64,000 nt of DNA. It comes from Nemopilema nomurai (taxonomy: Eukaryota; Cnidaria; Scyphozoa; Rhizostomeae; Rhizostomatidae). Shown piece by piece: positions 43,801 through 57,700 of the stretch; position 1 is the first letter of the stretch; every line of letters begins with the position of its first letter. Below the pieces are notes generated by a model. The model ran no database searches. It was not told where the DNA came from and saw only the letters and a list, made by a program, of their open reading frames with translations. The stretch lies in assembly GCA_003864495.1 (NCBI GenBank), contig ML133420.1, forward strand, positions 62,001 to 126,000. Direction: 5' to 3'. The position numbers and the translations under genes are program-made.

Positions 43801-45097
43801 ATCATCTTTGCTCAATCCTTCAATATCCAATCCTTTAAAGCACCATCAGTTCAACAAACAGTGCAAAGAAAAAAGTGACTGCTCCGCTCTTTCTTCCCCA
43901 TCAAAAACACTGGTAAATCATAATTTCAGCAAATAAAACGTGAATACGAGAGGCAACCGTGCAGAAGTAATTAATTATGTTATCTTTCATGCAAGATATA
44001 CAGAAATACAAAAAAGCCTTGTTAAGTTGGTTGGAAGTGAAAATAACCTGAAAAAATTAAATGTCAAGCAATACTTCAGATTAGACCTGTTTGTAACTTG
44101 CTGTGACAGGCTGGCCTTTTTACGTCTGTAGGTTTGAGTCTGAAATGAGGATCGCTTTCTGGCAGGGGTCGCTTTCTGCAGAGAATCTGACATCCAAACC
44201 CTTCCCTTTTTTTACAAATGCGAGAAGAAGATTTCCAAACAAAAACCGGCTTCTAATAAATCAACAAAATATGACGTCTACCTTAACTTCCTTCTGCAAA
44301 CTTGAAGCAAAATGGCCACTGTCCTTGAGTTCATCAGAATTTTTCCAAATGACATACTCAAATACTGCTCTGTAATATATTGTTAAGGCATGCAGATTCG
44401 CAAGATACATCCATTCCTTCAAAGGCATGAAAATGGACCCCAACTGCGTAATTCGTCAATTTGGTTGTTTAAAACGATATTTGCTCTCAACCAGGAAATC
44501 TAAAGGGGGAATTTTTACATCTAAAAGTTGTGAAAGCGTTTTTGTACCCGATGTCTGGCAATCCAAATAGCTCAGTTCACGATCCAGTTTTACATAAAGA
44601 AGCAAATGATATTGAAGCATTAACTTATTAAATCCATAAACTTGGCCGATCAAGTTAATTATGAACAATGCAATAGCCTTTAAAGTGAAATTTAATTTAG
44701 AAATAATGACTTGACCGAAAGATTATTTCGTTTTAAAGCTCTCTAACTATTTATCATTCGATGACAGTAATCGAAAGCTGGTTCGTGCCAGGAACCTCTA
44801 CATAAGAAGAGGGCAGGGTGGGGCAAACTTTGGAAAAGGGCAGCAAAAACTCTTCAAATTCTTCGAAACTTATCTTTACTATGCAAATATTGCTAATAGC
44901 CTGTTTCCCTGGCATGGTGGAGCATCTTGGAATAAGGGTTCTGTTAAAATACAGATCATATAAAACTATCAACCTTCTGGCTTAGCAGAAATCTCGATTA
45001 AGGATGCAATTAATCATGTAGGGCGATTTGAGCCATGGGCGATTGGTCATAATCACAAGGTCACAACGAAGATCAGGCGAATGGCGATTCCATTGTT

Positions 45098-45140
45098 GAA
45101 AGCGATCATGATTGTAGAAAGCAATCATGATTGTAGTGAT
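45098..45140. repeat. Short direct repeat ATCATGATTGTAG
   Basis: AGCGATCATGATTGTAGAAA is followed at once by a near copy, AGCAATCATGATTGTAGTGA. A local two-copy duplication rich in GATC/CATGAT words. Confidence 0.6.
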
Positions 45141-47336
45141 CGTGGAACGATTGTTATAATAAAACATGATGATAGTAACCACCACAGCTGGCAGCGGCGT
45201 GGTGCTGTTTGAGACATATTGGTTCGAGCACCAAAGAGTGCCCCTAATCTAGAAGGATCGCAAGACTGCTTATAATGTATAAATTTTTGCCATGATGTGC
45301 TAAAAGGTTTCCAAAATCCACCCCAAAAGGCTTTCTTACCAGTTTCGCTAATACAATACAATATTCATTTTGTAATTCATGCCAAGGCGTTGCAGGGCTT
45401 TCGGCAGGCATTATGCGTCTCACAACTGTAGTATTCACAAAATCTCTATGGTCAAAGGAACTTTCGAAACACGTCTTCAGTCATAAAGAAAATGCTAGAA
45501 AATTTCTTAGCAGTTCTTTTTCACCGCATTTGCATTTCTGCTTGAATATAAATTCCCCTGAAATTCTGATTCAGAAACAGAAAGCTTTCCTGGTCAAAGC
45601 TAATTCGAGGCAGTCTACATATGATGGCATCAATACAAGATAGAAAGGGTAAAATGGACTTGAAAGTGGCATAGGCCCATTTATTTTGGCAGATGTTAAG
45701 GAAAATCCTATAACAAGCCTCAGTACTGAAAGTTAGAATAGAAAGAATGGATAACTGGAGTTCAAGATTTGCTTTATACTATGTTGAATAAAGCAAAGTG
45801 ATAACAAAAGTCAGACATGCACCTAAACACGACTGCTACTTAAGTCAGGTGGAAGTTGGCCAAGATATCTGTTAGTCAGGAAAAGCGAAATGAGATTGAA
45901 GGACAAGAGTCATCTTGGGCCAAGGCTCATCTGAGGCTTATTTTAAAAACACTAACAATGGCAACTTGATGTCGGGGTTCAGAAGGCAGGATGGTGATGT
46001 GTCTTCTTGGCAATTGCTGAATAGGGCAATTTCTACCACGATCAACAGTTTAGCTGATGCTAATCAAACGAGCTGATTCGCTTGCGAACACTGCATCGCC
46101 CAACTGCCATGTGGGGTGTAAAAATTCTGGGTAACTTTGGTGAACATTCTCGTAAAGTCTGGGAAATTTGATTATTTTGTGCATGGATGCTGCATTCAGG
46201 GTTAATCTGTACTATCGTGCACTTGCATTTGCGTTGAGTGCATTATAAGAGTCTTAACAATAGTTTGGTTGGAAAACCAGATCATGTGTTGAATCAGAAG
46301 AATGCTTTGTAGATGGACAGCTGATAAGTCGTAGGAAAAATTGTGAGGCGAACGCTTTTCAGGTGGTTTTCGAAACAGTACATTGACTGGGATGCGTAAA
46401 GATGATGCCATCATTAAGTTGCATCGCTTCCAAGATTTAGCAGCACTGATTCAAGTTTCACTTGAACTCTTGAAACAGAACTCTTGCGCAGAACTCAAGA
46501 AGGAGTCAACTGTTTGAGAAGATAGTAATTATTTCGCGAGAGTCGTATCAGTCCTCGCCAGAAATATTCAGACTTGTATAACCCATTATCCCGACGCTAA
46601 CAACTGATGCATTGGCAGAAAAATCTTTTCAAAGTTGACAACAACAAATGCGTATAAAACATCTACTATGATGAAGGGAGCTTGATGACTTCCTGGCAAA
46701 GCTTGCACAACATCTTAAAGAAGTGTGAAAAAGCCTTGTGACTTGTGCAATAACATTCCACGCATATGGATCTGATTGCTGTTTTGAATGGTTCTAAATA
46801 AACAATTCGAAAAGAGCAATAAGAATATTGCCTCTAGATTTGTTACTAGAAAACAGGATTATTGGGTCCATTTTAACGCTGTCTTGACAGGGGTTTCAGA
46901 AAACTCTGACCTAGATGAAACAATGAAAGAACCGTAAAACACGCGTGGAGACAAAGGCTTTCCCTGGTATTCTAGACTCATTTGAATTAGAAATCAGTTT
47001 GATCAAATAACGGGAATGCCAGCAATGCAGGAATTCCTCATACTAAGAATTGAGCTGACATATTGCTTTTACCGTTAGGAATCCCATCCAACATTGATTA
47101 TCAAAGCAGTGTTTGAATACTAAGGGTGGAATTCAAGTTTTCAAATAGGAATGTCATACCACGTACTGAACTACAGTCAACGATTTCCCTTGGCGAAGAA
47201 AACAACAATCAAATTTCAAGCATTTCGATCTTATCGATAGGTGTCTATTCACTGCTTTGAGCCTGGTGGCTTGACTTTGCATTGCCACTGAAAACTTTTG
47301 AGACACCGGCAATATTAACTTCCGCCACAGATGATG

Positions 47337-47381
47337 TCTCTCTCCCTCTCAAACAGACGATATCTGTCTCCCTCTCAAACA
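47337..47381. repeat. Two-copy CTCCCTCTCAAACA repeat
   Basis: TCTCCCTCTCAAACA occurs twice within 45 bases, separated by GACGATATCTG. Simple local duplication without coding content. Confidence 0.6.
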
Positions 47382-47847
47382 ATGTTGAATTTTAATCAGC
47401 AAGACACAGTTTACTCCATTTCTGACAATTAAAGCGCCGAAAGTTGTCCTAAAAAACCATTTGGAAAACGAAGCAAGGTCTGCAAATTGAAAAAAACCAA
47501 AACTCAAACATACAAACTTTAGCTATAAGTTGGTTTTGGTGATTGAACAGAAAAAATTACTTCGATGAGCATATCAAAATATCCCTAGAATCATAGATAT
47601 TAACAAATGCAACATCACAAGTGGGACGTGTTACTTATTGTTTTTCTGCGTTTTAGTAAGCTCACCACCTCTGTTTCAGCACTTTAAAAAGACATCTCCA
47701 AAATGTTGTTAAGTGCAGATAATGTTTTTGGACAGAGATTTTCACTACATGGAGGAAGCTCTGACAAGATTTCTATTGCAGTTAAAGCTCTTGTAATATT
47801 TGCGACGGTGTAAAAATATCAACTCTGTAGAATTGTTAAGAGTCCTC

Positions 47848-50800
47848 TTACACACTCAAGGTTGCATACGCAATGCGCCGTCGATTCTGATCACCGTGCC
47901 ATTGTATCCACATTATGTCGATAATTGATTGGACAAGATGCGCATACTCATCGGTGAGCCCAGTCTCTTTGGAACGGACTGTCTTCGCCAGATCGTTCTG
48001 CACTTTCTCGGGCAGTCCTGCAAGCAGTGGGGTCCGGAATAGGCCTAGAAAGGGGACGTTTAATCAATGTCAACACTAAACTCCAACGAACAGAAACTAA
48101 ACACAAGCATGGTGTTTATGATCTTCGAATAAACTTGGTAAAATATTGTTTGTGGTAACGGATCTGCGATTGTGCAGACCATTTCAAACTGCAGCTAGCC
48201 AAACATCAAACAACCCATCTCCAAAAAGTTTCTTTGTAAACCTTTTACGACTGCGCCAGTAGAAAACATTGGATATCTTGTCAGGTTAAGGCCCATGCAA
48301 ACGGACCCATCATTGGTGACTTGACAGGTCAAACTCTGCTGTGCTAAACATATTGCTTCTGTTTGCATGTCATGCTTCGAATTGTTAGGATTTTTAAGAC
48401 AATTTGTTTGATATTTGAATCTTAGCATTTTCCAAAATGCAGCAAGTCAACCGATTTACTCTCTACCATGCCCAGCGTAACATCTGTTGTTGAGTCCGTG
48501 TTGGATTTCAGGCACACATTTTAGTCTATGAAACGCAGCCTAAACATACCAGGCATTGGAAAGACTTCACGAGCAATCTGTCTATTCTATTCTAAGCCTA
48601 CTCTTCTCTATCAAAGTCTGAAGTCCTAAGTCCCGTTTGTATGGGACTTCATAACAGCGGTCCATAACAGCGGTTCATAACTTAAAGAAAGAACTATCTG
48701 ACTTAATTCTATAAGAAAGAAGATCCAAATTCCAAAATATACAGGTGAAGGTCCAAATTATTCAGAAAAAGACACGAAGAGAAAGACAACCACTGTAAAA
48801 AGAAAATTGGTTGACATAGACCTTGAAGCAAGTGAAATTTGATACAACGGAAACAAAAAAGGCAGCTACCTGGTGTTATGTGAACACCAACCACGTAGAA
48901 TAAATCAAAGTTGCTGCTGGCATACCTGGTGCAATGGTATTGACTCTGATGCCAAATCTTGCAAGGTCACGAGCAATGGGAAGTGTCATGCCAACAATGG
49001 CACCCTTGGATGCAGAGTACGCTGCCTGCCCCATTTGACCCTCGAATGCAGCTACACTGGCTGTGCTGATGATAACCCCTCGCTCCCCCTCTTCGTTTGG
49101 CTTGTTGGTCGTCATTTCTTCGGCAGCAAGTCTGATCATGTTGAACGATCCCACAGTATTCACCTGTAACAAATGTCAAACAAGATCCACATTCTGCACA
49201 TGCTAAGAACAAAAATCGAAAAGGAACAAGAAAGGAGTGAAAGAAATATTGGAGAGAGAATCATGAAAAATTACTAAAGTAGAAGGGGAGGGACATAGAT
49301 ACAAAATTATAAACAACAGTAAAGATGCAAACTAACCGAGGCAGTGGAGAGTAATACAATTTTTCCAAAGAGAATGTTAGGCAGTTGTTAGATGTTTTGT
49401 CTGACCTTAACTAACATTATTTAGGTGGAAAGGGCCTTGATTTAAAACTTTAGCTCAGCTGAAATTGCTTGAATGGTAGAGTGGGATATTGGACAACAGA
49501 CTTTCAAATGTTATCACTCTGAATCTTATTGAGTTCAATTATTGTGATGTTCTCATTCATGTAGCAAGTTTGCTCTCTAGAGCTGACTATAAAATGAGGC
49601 TTTTTGGTACTCTGTGAATACTTAACTGGAGAATTCAAGCAAGTGAATCCAAGCAAACATGAAACCAATCAATTTGCAGCTCAACTGAAGTGTAATTCAG
49701 GCACCTGTTTCCAATGAAGGATGCAAAATTTATTTGCAAAGCAGAAGAATGGTCTTCAAAGTATCATAAAGAGTTTTTGTCTGAACTCTAGCTGAGCTTT
49801 TGTTAATTATTTCTGTGTTCTGATTAAGTCTAACAGAAGTGTAGTTTCCAGGGAGCAGCTAAATTCACCTGGAGAACTCTGTTGAAATCTTCAACTGAGT
49901 GGACCTGTCCTTTCTTGTTGATTGTCTTTACAGCGACGCCAATACCAGCACAGTTTACTGCAGCTGTGATAGGACCAAACCTTTCTTTTGCAAGCTGAAT
50001 TGCCAGTCTTATATCATCTGAGGAAGTCACCTTAAAATAGAAGTAGCACCATGCATATTCATGCTCATTTTACTGCCACAGTTGGTAATCACAAAGAACA
50101 CAATTTTTATGAAATTAATACTATGACAATTCTATAGGCTGCAAACATTTCTGTTGACCACTGATATAATCAATAGGTGTCTTGTCAATTCAAAATAAAC
50201 ATAAATCAAAATAGCTTATGGGTTCTAATTACAATTTCTGAATGAATTAAAGCATATTGACAATTCTGAAAACTTGAATGAAACATTGACAACAAATGAC
50301 TTATAAACCTACAAAGTGCACTCCTTACTAGTAAGAATGTTAAATGAAATTTAAATAGATATTCATTCTATTCTCATATTAAGTAAAATTTGTGAATGTT
50401 CTGATTTTAGGATGCAGGAGCATTGTTTGTGTTTTCCATGTTCTAAGAGTAAGGCTCAAAATCTGTAACAGCTAAGTATTATGTGCAAGCATTTCAAATT
50501 GACTTTCATAATGCTGCTGCAAAGCTAAAAAAGACTTTTTGCACACATGTGATTGGACTTAAAGCTAACTTAGCTCTTACTGATATTTAATTTTGCACCA
50601 ACCATGAAATGAAACATACAAGCCAAAAATCTCCTAATATAACAGCAGAAAGGGGCAAAACTTAAGAATCAGGATTGTCCAAAAAGGCTTTATATTATAT
50701 TTAAACCAGTAGTAGATAAAGGTCTATAAAAGAAAAAAAAGGTTTTAGGTGTGGAAAGGCCCTTGGAAGCATGAATACATTTTTCAGAAACTGGCCTAAC

Positions 50801-51656
50801 TACATTTACAGCCAATATTCCCCGAGCAGCAGAAAGGTCAATTAGAACAAAACTAAAAGGCATGAAAAGTTTTGATGTATGAACAATGATAGAATCATAT
50901 ACCAAGAGGAACCTTGCAATAGCTGTGTTGATTCTATGGGAGTTCTGAATGTCAGCCATTTCCCAATATACTTATAAGTCAAAAACCTGCACGACATTTT
51001 AGCTGCCAGTGAAAATGTAAAAGGGGGCGTTCCTCTCGTTTCGCGTTCCTCTCGTTTCGCAGGCATGGCGCTAGCAAAAACCCCACAACATCTAATTCTG
51101 AGCCCCTACTGTCGCTAGGATTGCACACCCCATCGAGGTATTACCCGCACCGGCATCCAAATTCTTAGAGGAAGTGTTTTAATGAGGTGGCGCGGTCCTA
51201 AGATAGCACATAATTTCAGGGGTTTAAAATAGTTGATTTGTTAAAATCTAATTTAGCAACATTGAAATGCGATACCATACACATATAACAAGATAAAATG
51301 AAGCAATGGGGTAAGAGCTAACAGAACTAAGGAAGGAATGAAAGAAGGAAGAAAAAAAAGAAATTTATTCTGGCAAGGTCTTGAATTTCTATGTACATAT
51401 ACAAGAAAAGAGAGAGCAGAGTACAAAACTACGAGACACCACATACATCAGTAGGCTGAAATTGGCAGTTTTCTCCGATTTCTTTTGCGACACTTTCACC
51501 ACCACTCTTTGGTAAGTCAGCAATGAGCACCTTACCGCCCCTGCGAGCCAGCAGTTGTGCAGTGGCCCTGCCTAAACCAGAGGCTCCGCCAGTCACAATG
51601 CACACGAGACGAGAAGCCATCTTGTTCTTCCAGTTGGTCCAAGGGTCACTGGTCAC
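47848..51656 (-). CDS. HSD17B10: HSD17B10, mitochondrial short-chain dehydrogenase (frameshifted end)
   Basis: Four exons: 51447-51656, 49869-50030, 48926-49163 and 47848-48044, GT-AG and in phase, 268 aa as read. The start is MTSDPW; the second ATG (MASRLV, 51620) gives 256 aa, closer to the usual 261. Landmarks: the NAD-binding [41 protein letters not shown] with the catalytic Ser, AAYSASKG giving the YxxxK pair, RVNTIAPG and [15 protein letters not shown]. The family (type 10 17-beta-HSD, also MRPP2) oxidises 2-methyl-3-hydroxybutyryl-CoA and steroids and is a scaffold of mitochondrial RNase P. Anomaly: after [11 protein letters not shown] thirteen bases stand where orthologues have twelve, so the frame reads [10 protein letters not shown], whereas the other frame gives the expected [15 protein letters not shown] and stops at 47856-47858. 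Either a base error or a real altered C terminus. Confidence 0.93.
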
Positions 51657-54600
51657 TGCAAATATGCTCCTTCGCCGCTCTGTGTTAGTAACAATGACCT
51701 CTCAATGGACTCGATCATTTCGTTATTCGTTCTGAAAGCGCGGCTTCGGAATCATTAGTGGTTTCTTACCCAAATTTCAGTTAATCTATGAATAGACAAT
51801 AAATTTCTCCAAGAAAAAGAGGAAGCAGAGAAAGAAGAAAAGAGGGAAGGGAGGAAAAACAGTTTTCCCCTCGATCTTTCCATTTCCCACCCCTCCCCCT
51901 TCCTTATCTCCCCATTTCTTCTTTCGCAAATATACTGTTTTTTTTCATTAATAGCTGACAATTGGGCAAGTCAATCATAGTGGCCATTAAATTGTAACCA
52001 CCTCCATGCAATTTGTTTATTGTTTACATTGGGTATTTCCAGAGCTATTAAGCAACGGTTTGTGCTTAGAGGAAAACCGAGTCATAAATATTTTGACTTT
52101 TTAGAAGAGGTCCAGCCTTTTCTTGGTGGTATTCCTTCCTGCTAACTCGCTAATTGCCCAACGTGTTCTTGTGTACCAAGTTGTGATTATATATTAGCTG
52201 AATAAACAACCGGTCTTTATCATTTGTACATCTGTCTGTCGTACATTTGAATAGTAGAAGCACTAGAATAAATGGCTTGTTAAGTTGTAAAATAAGCCAG
52301 GGAGATATACCGCAGTTACATATTCAAACAAAAGTTCGGAAGTCTTTCATTCGATCCACCACAGATAGAAAACTTTGTTTTCACTGGCATGAGGGTCCAA
52401 TCAGGGTCAAAGAGCCCAAGCAGATTTTCTTATGAAAATTGTCAAGTTCCACATGAAGTGAATAGAATGCTACCAATATAAAAGTACAAATATTAATCAT
52501 TTCATTGATAACAATTGGTTTGATCTTTTTGCTGCTTATTAGGAAAAAACAAACAAAAGGGCCGTCCAAAACTTTTTATCTTCAGGAAGTGACTTCAATC
52601 AGAGGTGCTTGTAACAAACCAGTTATCAGCAAATAGCAGCCCCAGTTTCAGTAAATTACATGGGCATGTGACTTGCACGTGACATATTTGTCAGCAGCAC
52701 TCATTTGATGACTGTATAAGGGGTTTGACTGGAAGTACAGATACAGTACAAATGATGTAAGGACTTTTTTGTAACAATATCTACACATAAAGACATTTCA
52801 TTGTACGAACTGCAAGCGAAATCTTATGATTTCAAATCAAAATTACATTTATACAAAGTTATGTACAACAGCAGACATACAGGTTAACTAATTTGCAAAA
52901 AACGAATAGTTTCTACCTCAGATATCGATAGGAGGTGATGTCACATTTCCAATGGATATCCAAAAATTTACATAAATTTGAAATGTATTAAAAGCTACTT
53001 ACAGTGAAGAAACGAGAGAACAAATGATAAAGATTTTAAGGGTAAAATAAAGCTAGTAAAGGAGCAGGTGTTTGGACAATAAGTCAGTTTCTAGTTGTCT
53101 CTCTCCATCATATTTAGAATATTTAGAAATGTTCCTATTTTAAATTCTCATATGACTAACTGGTAAAAAAAGCTTTGGAGAGTACGGAAGGCTTGGAGTA
53201 AATTTTTAAAAGGAATAAAGAGGCAGTGCCACAATGGTGGAGCAGGGTGCCTGACGTTTTCGTGACACGGAGCAAGGGCGTAGGAAACATCTAAACAGTG
53301 GGGGCCGACCAAAAAGGGCACATGACCATAACTATTTTAGGGTCGAAAAGGGAAATTTTGGGTCTCACAAGGGGACCATTGAGATTGTGAAGGGAAAATT
53401 TTGCGTGGTTTGCCAGAAAGTGGGGAGGGGGAGTCATAGCCCGTCTGTTTAAAAATTGTCAACGTCGACCTGTACAAAACACACTGAACTGCTATATACA
53501 AATATTTACAAGATGAAGACGAAGAATGTTTGAAAAACCAGCTGGAAGCTAGCAACCGGTTTGTTCAAAGATAACACTAAGCAACACGATTAAATATCAA
53601 CAAAATACAATAATTTATAAACATGAAACGCACAAAATGGCAATATTAACAATACTTCTCTTCTATTCCTCTATAACAACTTTAACAAGTCGGGCTTTCC
53701 ATGCACAACCAAAGCGACTCTCAATAGAGGAGGCCCGACTTAAAAAAATTAGATGCTGTTTGAGGCGTGGTGGGTGGAGCTGTTCTCTTGGCGTGACGAA
53801 TAATAATCACATGTCTTTTATAAGATCTAGCCTTCACGAAAGCGAGGCACACGTATCGCAAGCTAAATATCAGTTGCAATTTATGACAAATTGGGGCGTA
53901 TAAGGGGGCACAAAATGAAACTACACTAAAAAAGGCCTCGTATCGATAAACTGCCTTTGGAAAATACATTTAAAGTTGTTGATACTTAGACTATTTTGGT
54001 TCCAACATAAGAAAAGGAAAGGCCATTTTGGTTCCGACATAAGAAAACCTGATAATTCAATGCGAATGGACAACTTTTTAGGATCACATCGACTAGAGGT
54101 CCTTATCAGCAAGGGCATCTGTCAACATATGAACACCCTCCTTCAGCTGGTCACGCTACCAAGAACAACAACAACACGCACAGTGATAACATGAAAGGTG
54201 TAATAAATAAACAAAAGAACTAAAACTGGTTGCAGACCGGCTGCAAAATAAAAATACTAAATGTTACAAATAACAATGAATGTTACAATGCATCTAAAGT
54301 GAATTTTTGTTGCTAAATTGCCTGGCAAAAACTAAATTGCGAAACACTTACAACGAAAAGCATATCTAATACTTGCAAACCCTTTGTTAATTAGGATGCT
54401 GCCTCATACAGAATGAATTGTGTCATAGGCAATTGCCTTTCAAGATGAATTGACAGGGAACACTTTAATTCTTTGAAGCTATGATCTCGTCTTCAGAAGT
54501 AGGAAAACACTTCTTCGAAGGCCTTTAAGTCAGATCAGCGTCGTTTATCAAAAGATATTGGCTGGAATATGTACCGAATGCAGGCCCTCTTGAAGGATCT

Positions 54601-54799
54601 ACTTTCAAATAATATAAATAATTTAACATAAATTTATTCAAGCCACGTGACATTCAAACACGTCTCGACGAACCTGACATTCATGCATACCTCAACGCAA
54701 ACGACTTTAGCCGCAACCCCAGCAGTGATAAATAACGCATTGGCAACAAACATCTATATAAATAAATTTGAAATATCTAACTTTCACATTGACCAGGGC
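51657..54799. other. Between HSD17B10 start and SLC6 stop; no gene seen
   Basis: Holds the presumed HSD17B10 promoter and, at the right, the SLC6 3' UTR with an AATAAA hexamer on the minus strand at 54633-54638, about 165 bases after the stop. The stretch 53255-53440 is G-rich with the phrase 'gcaagggcgtaggaaac', reminiscent of dispersed repeats. The sequence 'attttggttccracataagaaaa' is duplicated at about 53993 and 54027. Confidence 0.45.
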
Positions 54800-57700
54800 T
54801 TATATAGCTTCTGACTCGCCAGGCAGGGCTGGGTCGTACATGACATCCTGGTGGTTGTGGCGTCTTTTCCAAGAAGAAGGGTCGGGCATGTAGTTCGCCA
54901 CGCCACTGCAGAAGCGAGCTTTGAATGCTTCCTTGAAATTGCTTGGCCAGTGTTTGATGGCGAAAAAGGGAATTGGGAGACAACTGGCACACACAAGCAG
55001 AGCCGCGAGACACTGGGCCCAGACGGGGTAAGGGAACTTTGCCACCCAATCCTCTGAGCCAGGGTGTCGTGCTCTGTCAACTGGATTCTGGTGAGAAAAG
55101 TTCAATGCATTAATATCAAATAGATTCCTAGAGCCATTATATTTAAAATAAAAAAACCTCACATTCTGTGTCGCATTATTAGCATGATACACTTTGGAGG
55201 AAGTTTCGTAGCAACAAAACACAAAGGAAATGTCTGCACTTCTAAGAGTTGTAATGTAAGTGCACTGGACAAGTGGATGTTGCTATTATGAAAGCTTTCA
55301 TTATTTGAAGGTAATGGACAGGGCCTGGCTACGTCAAAGGTCCTGATAAGGTACATTTTGGTCTTGCACAGGTGCATCGTAATATTCCACTTATCCAAAT
55401 TAATACCGTGGCTAAAATGAATGGAGATCCTACCTGTGTGCAGCCGACGTAAGCGGAGTAAGTTGGGGTTTTGGACACCTGTTCAACAACAGTCCAGACC
55501 AGGATGATGATCAAAGCCAAGGGAGAGAGGTACTTCCAGCAGAACATCCAGAACGTCCAGGGGCGTTTGCCAGTCATGAATTCAATGTCATCAGCGAATC
55601 TATAAAAGAGTTTCGCAGTTAGCCACAAAGGATGCAACGAAGGAATTTTTCAAAAGAAAGTAACCTAAAACTGCAGGGTATGGCTGGGTGATTAATATTT
55701 GGACTAATGCATGACAGAACAATAACAAAGTCAGTCAGAAGGACTTGTTGTGTCAGCTACCAAACTGAACGTAGGATGGAAACTAGGCAAATTTGGCCTG
55801 CTTAACGTAACAGGACATCTGCTTTTTGAAACTTATCACTTTCCCAACTTCCTCAAGCCGTGTAGAAGCACCTCTCTAACATGAGGGTGTAAAGAGGCAC
55901 AAATTAAACATACAGGCAAACTAGGATATACTAGGAAAAAAATATGAAGAGGGAGCGCTGCAAGATTAGAGCTGTAAAAGAGAACAGTAAAAGGAGCCTT
56001 CGTACACCTATTCCCGGATCTTCATTCATACCAAGTAAAATTTTCCACGCAGTCTTTCCGCATTGAATTGTTACCAGTAAGCATAATATGACACACACAA
56101 TCAACGACAAATTGAGTTAAATATGCCACCAGTCGGTTAACAAAACGCTTTTGTCTGACTTGCGAAATGACGCAAAGTTGGATTAAAATAGTTACCATAA
56201 TCAGCACACCTAAATACAAGCGATAATCCGTGGCTCTCGATTAATTTTTTATGAACTGAAAGCCTAATCCTATTTGGTGCCAAGTGAATGGGCAGAAACA
56301 AGAAAAATTTCACTCCTTTGTGAGTTGCCATCACAATAAACTTCCAACACGCACCTAGCAAAACCTAGGTAACCGATCTGCCTGTGATTGAAAGTACCTT
56401 GAAACTTCTTAAGGGAAATCCGATGGCTTACTTGTCTTGATGCAATTTTTTTAAGGCATACAGAGACACGATTCTTTAGTGCATGTAACTGAAGAAGAAA
56501 AAGTCTTACAGACTAAACTGTTAAATAACAGCAATTTTTGCATCACCAACTGTATAAAAGTGCATGTTATCATATTTAAAAGTGCTGAAAAGCATGCAAA
56601 AAGCTACAAAATGTTATATGCCGAACCAAGGTTTTGGGTACTAGCAGCAAAAGTTGAAAATATAGAAATAATACTTACTTGTCTGCACCATAAATCCAGC
56701 CAATTGCAAGAGCCTGGCACAAGGTGATTACCAGCAATGGTATTGTGACGGAATACTCATCAAATATTTGGAAAATGTAATATCCAGGAGCAGTGACCAT
56801 GCACAAACCAAGAACGAACATAACAGTGATGCAAATACCTATGGAAAGAATTATTCCCCAATGTACTATAAATTTATTCTAAATTTGCAACAAATGCAAA
56901 TATTTTAATGGCTGGATCTAGAATGCCATCCGCCCTGTTCAAAGTTGAACTAAATAAGTACCATAACTTCTGAATGACTGGTGTATAAAAAGATGACAAA
57001 TATACTTCTGATGATAGTTCTAATATCATGTCCTTGCAAAAGTAATGCAGATTGTTAAAAAGTGAACTTAATAACAAGAAATGTTTAATGCGCCTGAATA
57101 CCCAAATTCAAAGCCGTGTTTTGTGGAGGTGAAGGGTTTAAATTGTAGCAATATAGGTATACACATGTGTTTGATATCTGAAGCAATTTTGCAGTTATTA
57201 TAGATGCTAGAAACAACCATCCTTGTACTTATATGCAAGTTCCCATCTTATAAAAGCAATGCTGTAAATAAGCAAATGGAAAATCCACTAGTGATGACAT
57301 TACTTTTTGCACTACAAGTTAATTGTTTCAAAACTGGAACGTTCCCAGATAACAGCCGGCAAATTTATAATCAAATCCCTGTTACCAAATGAAAAAATAA
57401 AACATGTACAGAAAATTTACTTACCAATAAATAAAGGCTTTTTCATCTTGATAAGCTTTGTCTCAAAGAATGGTGCAACTGCAGCTTCAAGAGTGCCAAA
57501 CTCAGAATCGATTCCAAGCAATATGAGCATGAAGAAGAAGAGTATGGCCCAGAGTGGGGAGACATCCATGAGTAATATGGCATCAGAAATGGTCACAAAA
57601 GCAAGACCAGGTCCCGAGCCAACCTGTATGGATAAAACAAGATCTCAGTATTACAACCTGTATGTATGCACTTTACAACTAATGTTTTGAGTCATGTTTA

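Larger units (their letters stand above)
36019..47847. other. About 12 kb with no recognisable gene
   Basis: Upstream of Wnt and downstream of HSD17B10. Open frames are short, overlap on opposite strands and lack splice structure or domains. The left few kilobases probably carry Wnt regulatory DNA, including three TGACGTCA palindromes listed here, and the right edge the HSD17B10 3' UTR. A GC-richer block with two adjoining open frames at 39830-40190 is noted separately. Small local duplications occur at 45098-45140 and 47337-47381. Confidence 0.5.

Noticed and set aside
51033..51061. Two-copy GTTCCTCTCGTTTCGC repeat
   Set aside because: A trivial local duplication in an intron; not listed as a separate feature.
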